DNA of 64,000 bases from Amycolatopsis taiwanensis DSM 45107 (GTDB lineage Bacteria > Actinomycetota > Actinomycetes > Mycobacteriales > Pseudonocardiaceae). A program made the position numbers and the translations under genes. Of the stretch, positions 35,729-42,692 are shown in pieces. The DNA is taken from assembly GCF_000519205.1 (NCBI RefSeq), contig NZ_JAFB01000003.1, positions 435,118-499,117 of the forward strand, read 5' to 3'. The notes below the pieces were generated by a model. It worked only from the letters and a program-made list of their open reading frames with translations, had not been told where the DNA came from and ran no database searches. Position 1 is the first letter of the stretch; each line of letters starts with the position of its first letter.

Positions 35729-36685
35729 ATGGCCCCGACACACGAGATCGCCCACCTCGGCCACGTCGAGCTCTTGACCCCCGAGCCGGAACGCAGCCTG
35801 TGGTTCTTCACCGACATCCTGGGCATGACCGAGAACGGCCGCGACGGCGATTCGGTCTACCTGCGCACCTACGACGACTACGAGCAGTACAGCCTGATCC
35901 TCACCGGGCACGAGACGTCGGGCCTCCGGCGCACCGCGCTGCGCACCTCCAGTCAGGAAAACCTGGACCGGCTCGCGAAACGCGCGGAGCAGGCCGGCCG
36001 CGGTGTCGCCCGGCTACCGGCCGCCGCCGGGATCGGCCCCAGCTACCTGTGCACCGACCCGGACGGGCACGAGATCCAGCTGTACTGGGAGACCGAGTGG
36101 TACCAGGCGCCGGAGGAGCTACGTCCGGCACTGAAGAACCAGCCGCAGGCGTTTCCGGGCCACGGTGTGGGCGTGCGGCGGCTGGACCACGTCAACTACC
36201 TGGCCGCCGAGGTCGAGCCGAACGGCGCCTTCGTCCGTGACGTGCTCGGCGGTGCCGTCAGTGAGCAGATCATGAACGACGACGGGTCGATCCCCGCCCA
36301 GTGGCTCCACTTCACCAACAAATCCTATGAGTTGGTCTACACCAGCGACTGGACCGGCAGCCGGGGCCGGCTGCACCACATCGCGTTCGCGACCAACGCC
36401 CGTGAGGACATTCTGCGCGCCGCCGACATCTGCCTGGAAAACGGCGTGTTCATCGAGACCGGCCCGCACAAGCACGCGATCCAGCAGACGTTCTTCCTCT
36501 ACGTGTACGAGCCGGGCGGCAACCGCATCGAACTGTGCAACCCGCTGACCAGGCTGATCCTCGCCCCCGACTGGAAGACGATCACCTGGACCCAGGGGGA
36601 ACGCGCCAAGGGCCAGGCGTGGGGCCTGAAGACCATCGAGTCCTTCCACACGCACGGCACCCCACCGGTAGCCGCGAACACCTGA
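35729..36685 (+). CDS. Type I (VOC-fold) extradiol ring-cleavage dioxygenase
   Basis: A 318-residue two-domain vicinal-oxygen-chelate enzyme. The first domain starts HLGHVELLTPEPERSLWFF. The second holds the iron ligands His154 (RLDHVNYL), His217 (GRLHHIAFAT) and Glu268 (YVYEPGGNRIELC). It resembles catechol 2,3-dioxygenases in length and layout. The canonical gallate and protocatechuate 4,5-dioxygenases are type II (LigAB) enzymes, so a type I enzyme next to galD and ligJ is unexpected; it probably supplies their substrate. Substrate (gallate, 3-O-methylgallate, protocatechuate or another catechol) is not fixed by sequence. Confidence 0.88.
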   Translation: MAPTHEIAHLGHVELLTPEPERSLWFFTDILGMTENGRDGDSVYLRTYDDYEQYSLILTGHETSGLRRTALRTSSQENLDRLAKRAEQAGRGVARLPAAAGIGPSYLCTDPDGHEIQLYWETEWYQAPEELRPALKNQPQAFPGHGVGVRRLDHVNYLAAEVEPNGAFVRDVLGGAVSEQIMNDDGSIPAQWLHFTNKSYELVYTSDWTGSRGRLHHIAFATNAREDILRAADICLENGVFIETGPHKHAIQQTFFLYVYEPGGNRIELCNPLTRLILAPDWKTITWTQGERAKGQAWGLKTIESFHTHGTPPVAANT

Positions 36686-36742
36686 GTGTCCGCGGCGGAC
36701 TTCGCCCCGGACCGAACGCTGAGTCCGTCAGCGCATCGTTGC

Positions 36743-37900
36743 CTATGCGACCGAGTTCCGCACCAAGCGCCACAGTGAGGTGACTTCACGTCGTCGGGCT
36801 TCATGAAGTGGATCGGTGGCGTCCTTGGCCCGCGGGTGCCGCGGGGAGGTGTCGTATCGGGCGGCGACCCGAAGGCCGGCAGCGGCGATCCGGGTGAGGA
36901 GTTCATCGCGGGTCCGCAGTCGGAGGCGCTCGGCGAGATCGGACAGGACGAGCCATCCCTCACCGGCCGGGGTGAGGTGGTCCCGGAGACCGCCCAGGAA
37001 ACGGTGGAGCATGGCGCATTCGGGGTCGTAGATTCCGAGTTCCAGAGCAGAGGCCGGCCGTGCGGGAAGCCAGGGCGGGTTGCACACGATCAGGTCGGCC
37101 CGCCCGCTCGGCCACAGGTCGGCCTCGACAATCCGCACTCGATTGGCAAGGCCGAGATGGTGCATGTTCGCGCGTGCGCAGGTCACCGCGCGGGGGTTGA
37201 TATCGGTGGCCACCACCCTCGAGCCCCGTCGGGCGAGGACCGCGGCGAGCACTCCGGTGCCGGTACCGAGATCGAATGCGAGCGGCCGCTCCGACCCCGA
37301 CGGGAATGGTGCTCGGGCGACGAGATCGACGTACTCGCCACGGACCGGTGAGAAGACGCCGTAGTCCGGGTAAATGCGTGCGTCCAGAGCAGGAACGTCG
37401 ACGCCTTTCTGGTGCCATTGGTAGGCACTGAGCACGCCGAGGAGTTCAGGCAGCGACACACACATCCGCCCGGTGTCGCTGTTGATCGGGTCATCGGTGA
37501 ATGCGCCGTACGCGTGGTCGCAGGCCTGCCGCACGTCCGGCGCACGACGCAGCCGGAGGGTGTGACCGGGCTCCAACAGGACCAGCAGCCTCCCGAGCAG
37601 TTTCGCCCGCTCGGCCCGCACAGCCCGATGGCTGTGGAAGAGGGCCGCCGCATCGCTTCCCGCCACGATGGCGTGGGGGCTTCGTTGCAGACGGCGGTCC
37701 AAAGCCCGCATGAGCTGGCGGGCATTGTGGAAATCACCTCGCCAGAGCAGACTCGTGCCGGCCCTGGCCAGACGGTAAGCGGCTTTCGCGGTGATGTGAT
37801 CGTCGACAACGACAACGCGGGCGGGCGCCGGGGCCGCATTCTCGGAATGCCAGCGGGCAGCCAAGAACGATCCGTTCTCGGCCCAGCTGATCGTGGGCAT
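36743..37900 (-). CDS. SAM-dependent methyltransferase with NPPW motif
   Basis: 385 residues. The C-terminal half has a class I Rossmann fold: LAFDLGTGTGVLAAVLARRG (motif I), VVATDINPRA (motif II) and DLIVCNPPWLPAR (motif IV). The NPPW motif is typical of HemK/PrmC and RsmC/RlmG methyltransferases acting on amino or amide nitrogens of protein or nucleic acid. The N-terminal 190 residues, with few conserved motifs, may recognise substrate. It stands alone on the minus strand; no operon partner. Confidence 0.78.
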   Translation of the reverse strand: MPTISWAENGSFLAARWHSENAAPAPARVVVVDDHITAKAAYRLARAGTSLLWRGDFHNARQLMRALDRRLQRSPHAIVAGSDAAALFHSHRAVRAERAKLLGRLLVLLEPGHTLRLRRAPDVRQACDHAYGAFTDDPINSDTGRMCVSLPELLGVLSAYQWHQKGVDVPALDARIYPDYGVFSPVRGEYVDLVARAPFPSGSERPLAFDLGTGTGVLAAVLARRGSRVVATDINPRAVTCARANMHHLGLANRVRIVEADLWPSGRADLIVCNPPWLPARPASALELGIYDPECAMLHRFLGGLRDHLTPAGEGWLVLSDLAERLRLRTRDELLTRIAAAGLRVAARYDTSPRHPRAKDATDPLHEARRREVTSLWRLVRNSVA

Positions 37901-38110
37901 GAGGTACTCCTGTGGGAACGAAGGTGCCTTGGGCCGGCGACGCTTCGATACAGGAGTACAGCAGGGATTACGCGCTGATCAGCACGATGACAGAACGGAT
38001 CACTCCCGCGTCGAAGCGTGGGAGCGGTGATCGCCTAACACCATGCCCATGACCACGGTCGATCCTTCCGTCGTACGTCCCCATAATCGCAGAGGTTCAC
38101 CCGGACAGGG

Positions 38111-38950
38111 TCAAGGTTTGCGCGCGACACCCGCCATGATCCGCGACTTCGACGGGGCATCCGCGAACGCCTGGCCCGCCACGGGATGCCACGCCGGGGC
38201 GTAGACCAGGCCGGGCTCCACCATCTCCCAGTCGGCGAAGAACCGCCCAAACTCCTCGAAGGTGCGAAACTGTCCGGGGTTGGTGGTGCCCTCGTAGTAC
38301 TGGGCCAGGTCGAGCAGCGCCTGCCGCTCTTCGTCGTCTGCCGGGTTCTCGTCGGTCAGCTGGCACAACACCAGCATCGAGCCCGGGGCGGCCTTCTCAC
38401 GGTAGAACGCGAGCGCCTCGTAGGGCCCCTGCTCATCCTTGACGAAGTGCAGGACCGCGTTGATCAGCAGCACGATCGGCTGGTCGGGGTCGATGATTCC
38501 GGTTGCGAGGACTCGCTTCCACAGGTCTCGCGGCTGGAGCAGGTCGGCGGCGATGGCCACGTGGCGCTCGGGGTCGGCGGTGTCGGCCAGCAGGATCTGC
38601 GAGTGCGCGAGCGCGATGGGTTCGTTGTCGATGTAGACGACGCGCGTGTCGTGCTCGGGCCGGGTTTCGTCGGCGACCTCGTGCACGTTGCCCGCCGTGG
38701 GCAGCCCGGAGCCGATGTCCACGAACTGCGTGATCCCGGCCTGCGCGCAGTGGCGGACCGCCCGGCCCAGGAACTGCCGGCAGGTGACCGCGGACTTGGG
38801 TATCAACGGCAGGCGCGCGGCCACCTTCTTCCCGAACTCTTCGTCGATCGCGTAGTGGTGAGTGCCACCGATGAAGTAGTCGTACACCCGTGCCGCGGAG
38901 GGTTTGTCGAGGCTGTCCTGAACGGCCCGCAACACTTCGTCATCCGCCAT
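38111..38950 (-). CDS. SAM-dependent methyltransferase, DUF574 family (copy 2)
   Basis: 279 residues from ATG 38950, which aligns with the N-terminus of the copy at 14414-15256; an ATG four codons earlier is possible. [54 protein letters not shown] and the C-terminal GVARKP are shared with copy 1. Its start abuts and overlaps the damaged antitoxin frame on the opposite strand, which suggests a rearrangement point here. Function unknown. Confidence 0.88.
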   Translation of the reverse strand: MADDEVLRAVQDSLDKPSAARVYDYFIGGTHHYAIDEEFGKKVAARLPLIPKSAVTCRQFLGRAVRHCAQAGITQFVDIGSGLPTAGNVHEVADETRPEHDTRVVYIDNEPIALAHSQILLADTADPERHVAIAADLLQPRDLWKRVLATGIIDPDQPIVLLINAVLHFVKDEQGPYEALAFYREKAAPGSMLVLCQLTDENPADDEERQALLDLAQYYEGTTNPGQFRTFEEFGRFFADWEMVEPGLVYAPAWHPVAGQAFADAPSKSRIMAGVARKP

Positions 38951-38960
38951 GATCGAAATC

Positions 38961-39165
38961 ATGCCACAACCGAGAGAAGCGTCACCATATGGGGACGATC
39001 TTCACCAACCGGATAAGCGCAAGCTTTCGGCTGAAGAACTGGTGGCCAGGCACAGGACGCTGCCGCACGTCGACTTTGCCCGCATGCGCGCGGAGGCCGA
39101 CGAGTTCTTCGGCACCGAAGACCGCGTCGGCGATGCCCCGGGGATCGACCACCGTGGCTCAGCGT
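38961..39165 (+). pseudogene. Truncated antitoxin of the VapC pair
   Basis: The C-terminal part [20 protein letters not shown] and [17 protein letters not shown] resembles the toxin-wrapping end of Phd/MazE-type antitoxins that precede VapC genes in actinobacteria. The DNA-binding N-terminal domain is absent, and the frame continues past the expected stop into the toxin gene. It is likely a remnant cut by the junction with the DUF574 gene, though a shortened working antitoxin cannot be excluded. Confidence 0.5.
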
Positions 39166-39558
39166 CGACGGTCCGGCGTACTCGATACCTGTGTCTACCT
39201 GGACCTCGCCACGATCGACCCGGCGATCCTGCCGAACGTCCCGAAGATCACGGCGGTCACACTGGCCGAACTAAATCAGGGCGTGGCGATGGCCAGAGAC
39301 CCGGCCGTCCGCGCGGCTCGCATCGAGCAGTTGGGGGCCGCGCTGGCCGGCTTTGACGCTTTGCCGTTCGACGACATGGCAGCTGCCCGGTACGGCACGT
39401 TGGTCTCCATGACGATTGCCGCGCGGCGGGATCCCCGGCCCCGCCGGATGGACCTGATGATCGGTGCCATCGCTTCGGTCCGGGACCTGCCGCTTTACAC
39501 ACGCAACGTGTGCGACTTCAGCGGCCCGGAACGCGCTCTCACCGTCATTCCGGTGTAG
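39154..39558 (+). CDS. vapC: PIN-domain toxin, VapC-like
   Basis: 134 residues from the GTG at 39154. [11 protein letters not shown] carries the first acidic residue, [11 protein letters not shown] the Glu, [10 protein letters not shown] the third acid, and YTRNVCDF the last, the four-acid site of PIN ribonucleases. VapC toxins cut tRNA or rRNA and are held by a cognate antitoxin; the antitoxin here looks damaged. The overlap with the preceding frame is the usual arrangement for translational coupling. Confidence 0.8.
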   Translation: MAQRRRSGVLDTCVYLDLATIDPAILPNVPKITAVTLAELNQGVAMARDPAVRAARIEQLGAALAGFDALPFDDMAAARYGTLVSMTIAARRDPRPRRMDLMIGAIASVRDLPLYTRNVCDFSGPERALTVIPV

Positions 39559-39582
39559 TCGCCGGGCGGGGCCGGTCGCGGA

Positions 39583-40569
39583 TCATCCGGATCGGGCGCT
39601 GTCGGCCATCGCGTAGGCACTGAGCACGTCTTCGCCATAGATGTCCCGCAGCCAGTTCGTCTGGTACACCGTGTCCAGGTAGCGCTCCCCGAGGTCCGGC
39701 GCGATCGCGACCGCGGTCAGTCCGCCGGCGTCGTGCTGGGTGAGCCAGTCCACCGCGCCCCGGACGACCGTGCCGGTGGAGCCGCCGAACAGGAATCCCC
39801 GGCTGGCCAGCAGGTGGCACATGCGGATGGTGTCGGGTTCCTCGACCCAGGTCACGTCATCCACATAGGACTCGTTCAGCAGCGGCGGCCGGACGCTGGT
39901 GCCCAGGCCCGGAATCATGCGGCGGCCGGGCAGGCCACCGAAGATCACCGAGCCGACGCTGTCGACCGCGATGGTGTGCACGCGGGGGCGCCACTGACGG
40001 AAGTAGCGTGCGCAGCCCATCAGCGTTCCGGTGGTGCCGGTGCCGACGAAGAGCACGTCGAGGTCGGGGAACTGGCGCGCGATCGAGGGCGCGGTCGTGT
40101 GGTAGTGGACCTTCCAGTTGTTCGAGTTGGCGTACTGGTTGAGCCAGACGTAACGGCTGTCGGAGGCGCACAGTGCGCGCACGTACTCGATGCGGGCGCC
40201 GAGGAGATCGCCGTCGGCATCGGGTTCGGTGATGACGTGAACCTCGCTGCCCAGCGCTTCCATCAGGCGCCGGGTGGACAGGTTGCAACGCGAATCGGTC
40301 ACGCACACGAACTGGTAGCCCTTGCTTGCGGTCAGCATGCTCAGCGCCACGCCGAGGTTTCCGGACGAGGACTCGACCAGGATCGAGCCCGGTATGAGCA
40401 CGCCTTCGGCCTCGGCGGCCTCGACCATGGCGACCGCGGCCTTCAGCTTCACCGAGCCGGCGAAGTTGAAGCCCTCGCACTTGAGGAAGAGCGAATGTCC
40501 CAGCAGTGGCTGCAGATCCACGTAGAGCTCTTCTTCATTGAATTCTTCGGGAACGGAGATGACTGGCAC
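39583..40569 (-). CDS. sbnA: SbnA-type N-(2-amino-2-carboxyethyl)-L-glutamate synthase
   Basis: PLP-dependent cysteine-synthase-fold enzyme, 328 residues. EGFNFAGSVKLKAA contains the PLP lysine (about Lys41), ESSSGNLGVALSMLTASKG the substrate loop, VGTGTTGTLMG the phosphate-binding loop, and SRGFLFGGSTGTVVRGAV the closing motif. SbnA joins O-phosphoserine and glutamate to give ACEGA, which SbnB oxidises to L-2,3-diaminopropionate. It lies directly after the sbnB-like gene, the last of a five-gene operon with an NRPS, so it supplies the monomer. Confidence 0.88.
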   Translation of the reverse strand: MPVISVPEEFNEEELYVDLQPLLGHSLFLKCEGFNFAGSVKLKAAVAMVEAAEAEGVLIPGSILVESSSGNLGVALSMLTASKGYQFVCVTDSRCNLSTRRLMEALGSEVHVITEPDADGDLLGARIEYVRALCASDSRYVWLNQYANSNNWKVHYHTTAPSIARQFPDLDVLFVGTGTTGTLMGCARYFRQWRPRVHTIAVDSVGSVIFGGLPGRRMIPGLGTSVRPPLLNESYVDDVTWVEEPDTIRMCHLLASRGFLFGGSTGTVVRGAVDWLTQHDAGGLTAVAIAPDLGERYLDTVYQTNWLRDIYGEDVLSAYAMADSARSG

Positions 40570-40596
40570 AATCCCTCCTCAGCTGCTCTCCCCCGG

Positions 40597-41664
40597 TCAT
40601 CCGTACCGGCGCAGGTCGTGGAAAAAGTCGTCGACGAGGCAAAGGCGGCCGGAGCGGGCCACCTCGTCGTAGACGTACTTGCCCACGGCGAGGTCGAGCA
40701 CCCCGAGGCCGAACGGGGAGAACACCAGCGGCGCCTCGCGCGGCAGCCTCACCCGTTCCACCATCACGTCGTACAGCGTTCCTCGCACGAAATCCCGGTT
40801 GCCCGTGAGCTGTTCGGCCAGATGCGGCGATGTGTTGGCTCTGAGGCAGTGCTCGACGTCATCGACGATATTGGTCGACGCGAGCAGAATCTCCGGAGCG
40901 AGGTCGCGCAGCGACACGTGCAGGACCACGGGGTTGTGGTCGAACCACGAGAGGTCGCTGACGTGCGGCTTGCCGACACTGGTGGCAAAAACCACCAGGT
41001 CACTGGAGCGGATCAACCGCTCCGCGCGGTCATGGACGGTGATCCGGCCGCCGGTGCCGGACCGCTCGAGATAGCCCCGGAAGCCGGCCGCGCTGTCGGC
41101 GCACGTGTCGTAGACGCCGATCTCGTCGAAGGACCAGCCGGTGGCCGCCAGATACGTGTGGATGTAGCGGGCGATCAGGCCGGCCCCGAAGAACCCGGCC
41201 CGGCTGGGGCGGCAGCGGTGGCGGGACAGCCAGCCGGCCGCCGAGGCCGCCAGCGCGGCCGTCCGGCTGGCGCTGATGATCGAGCTTTCCAGGCAGGCGA
41301 ACGGGTAGCCGGTGTCGTGGTCGTTGAGGATCAGCACCGCCGAGGCCCGCGGAAGGCCCGCCGGCACGTTGTCCGGGAAGCTGGAAATCCACTTCAGACC
41401 GTCCACCCGCACCCGGCCGTCGATCGAGGCGGGCAGGGCGATGATCCGGGCCGTCGGCCGGTCCGGGAACCGCAGGAAGTACGACGGCGGGTTCACCGAC
41501 CCACCGGTGCTGTGCGCCCGGTAGGTGCCTTCCACCAGTTCCATGACCTGGCTCTCGCGGCCCCGCAACGCCTGCTGCACCTGGTTTCCGGGCACCACCG
41601 CGAACGTCGGCACGTTCACCGAGGAGTCCATGACGGATTCCGTGGTGGGAAGGATGCGCGTCAT
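40597..41664 (-). CDS. sbnB: SbnB-type 2,3-diaminopropionate-forming dehydrogenase
   Basis: A 355-residue member of the ornithine cyclodeaminase/mu-crystallin fold. SYFLRFPDRPTARIIALPA, GLKWISSFPDN, LESSIISASRTAALAASAAG and the NAD loop AGFFGAGLIARYIHTYLA match SbnB. It oxidatively hydrolyses ACEGA to L-Dap, 2-oxoglutarate and NADH. The ATG at 41664 overlaps the stop of the dioxygenase gene (ATGA), so the two are translationally coupled; a second ATG lies 11 codons later. Confidence 0.88.
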   Translation of the reverse strand: MTRILPTTESVMDSSVNVPTFAVVPGNQVQQALRGRESQVMELVEGTYRAHSTGGSVNPPSYFLRFPDRPTARIIALPASIDGRVRVDGLKWISSFPDNVPAGLPRASAVLILNDHDTGYPFACLESSIISASRTAALAASAAGWLSRHRCRPSRAGFFGAGLIARYIHTYLAATGWSFDEIGVYDTCADSAAGFRGYLERSGTGGRITVHDRAERLIRSSDLVVFATSVGKPHVSDLSWFDHNPVVLHVSLRDLAPEILLASTNIVDDVEHCLRANTSPHLAEQLTGNRDFVRGTLYDVMVERVRLPREAPLVFSPFGLGVLDLAVGKYVYDEVARSGRLCLVDDFFHDLRRYG

Positions 41665-42665
41665 CCTGCCCTCACCTCGATCGACGGCGAGCACTCGGTC
41701 AGCCGCACCGGGCCGGCCATCCCCACCAGCACCTCGCGGGAACCCTGGTACGGCTCCCTGCTGTGGGCGGTGCGGATGTTGTCGACCAGCATCAGGTCCC
41801 CCACCTGCCACGGTTCGCGCTCGGTGTGGTTCTCGTAGACGTCGTTGAGCAGGTCCACGACCTCCGCGGGAATCCGGTCCCCGTTGCCGAACCGGGTGTT
41901 GAACGGCAGCCCTTCGGCGCCGTAGGAGTCCACGAGGTATTCGTGCACCTCGGGCTCCATCGTCCATTCGTTGAGGAACGCGATCTGGTTGAACCAGCAG
42001 CGCTCGCCGGTGGCCGGGTGCCGCACCACCGCGCTGCGCCGTTGCCTGGTGCGCAGCTCGCCGTCGGGTTGCCAGTCGAACTCGATCGCGTTGGCCCGGC
42101 AGTAGCTTTCGACGCCGGCACGGTCGTCGGTGCCGAACGCTTCGGCGACCGAAGCCCCGATCTCTTCGTTGAAGCTTCGGGTGAGCACCCAGCCTTCCCG
42201 CTCGAAGCGCTCGGTCAGCTCCGCCGGCAGCGCGCGGAGCACGGCCGGCGACGACGACACCCCGGTCGCCCCGCCCGTCGTCGGCGCGGCGAGGCAGGCG
42301 AACAGCATCAGGCCGGGAAATTCGAGCGTGTAACTGAGTTCGTGGTGCATGCACATGGGCTGGTTCGCCGGCCACTTCGCCGAGGAGTAGATGCCCTCGC
42401 CGTAAACCCGCCGGGATGCGAACGGTTCGCGTTCGGGCATCAAGCGGCCGGCGAGGCCTCTGAAGACGGCCGCCACTTCGTCTGGGTTGGACAGTCCCAG
42501 ACCGCGCAGGAGCAGGGCGCCGTGCTGAGCCACCGCGGCGTGCAGCGCTTGCGCGTGCGCGGCTACCCACCCCGGCGGATCGCCGCCGGCTTCGGGCAGG
42601 AGCATCGGCGGTTTCCCTGGCGATTTCTCGACGGGTAATGCCGGCGCCGGGGGTGAGACAGACAT
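41661..42665 (-). CDS. TauD/TfdA-family Fe(II)/2-oxoglutarate dioxygenase
   Basis: 334 residues. MCMHHELSYT gives an H-x-E iron motif (His107, Glu109), as in SyrP-type amino-acid hydroxylases that use Glu in place of Asp. The distal His301 is in DNIRTAHSREPY with Arg residues after it for 2-oxoglutarate. AAGGAG lies 6-7 bases before the ATG at 42665, which is preferred over one seven codons upstream. Located between an NRPS and sbnB, it probably beta-hydroxylates an amino-acyl residue, perhaps diaminopropionate on the carrier protein. That role is inference. Confidence 0.83.
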   Translation of the reverse strand: MSVSPPAPALPVEKSPGKPPMLLPEAGGDPPGWVAAHAQALHAAVAQHGALLLRGLGLSNPDEVAAVFRGLAGRLMPEREPFASRRVYGEGIYSSAKWPANQPMCMHHELSYTLEFPGLMLFACLAAPTTGGATGVSSSPAVLRALPAELTERFEREGWVLTRSFNEEIGASVAEAFGTDDRAGVESYCRANAIEFDWQPDGELRTRQRRSAVVRHPATGERCWFNQIAFLNEWTMEPEVHEYLVDSYGAEGLPFNTRFGNGDRIPAEVVDLLNDVYENHTEREPWQVGDLMLVDNIRTAHSREPYQGSREVLVGMAGPVRLTECSPSIEVRAG

Positions 42666-42692
42666 TTCGATCTCCTTCTGCTGCATGGCTTG

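Noticed and set aside
39583..40569. Cysteine synthase (CysK/CysM)
   Set aside because: The fold is shared, but adjacency to an SbnB-type gene and an NRPS and the GSVKLK active-site stretch favour SbnA.
39733..41838. Plus-strand frame of 701 codons across sbnA/sbnB
   Set aside because: Antisense to two enzymes with intact motifs; no motif of its own.
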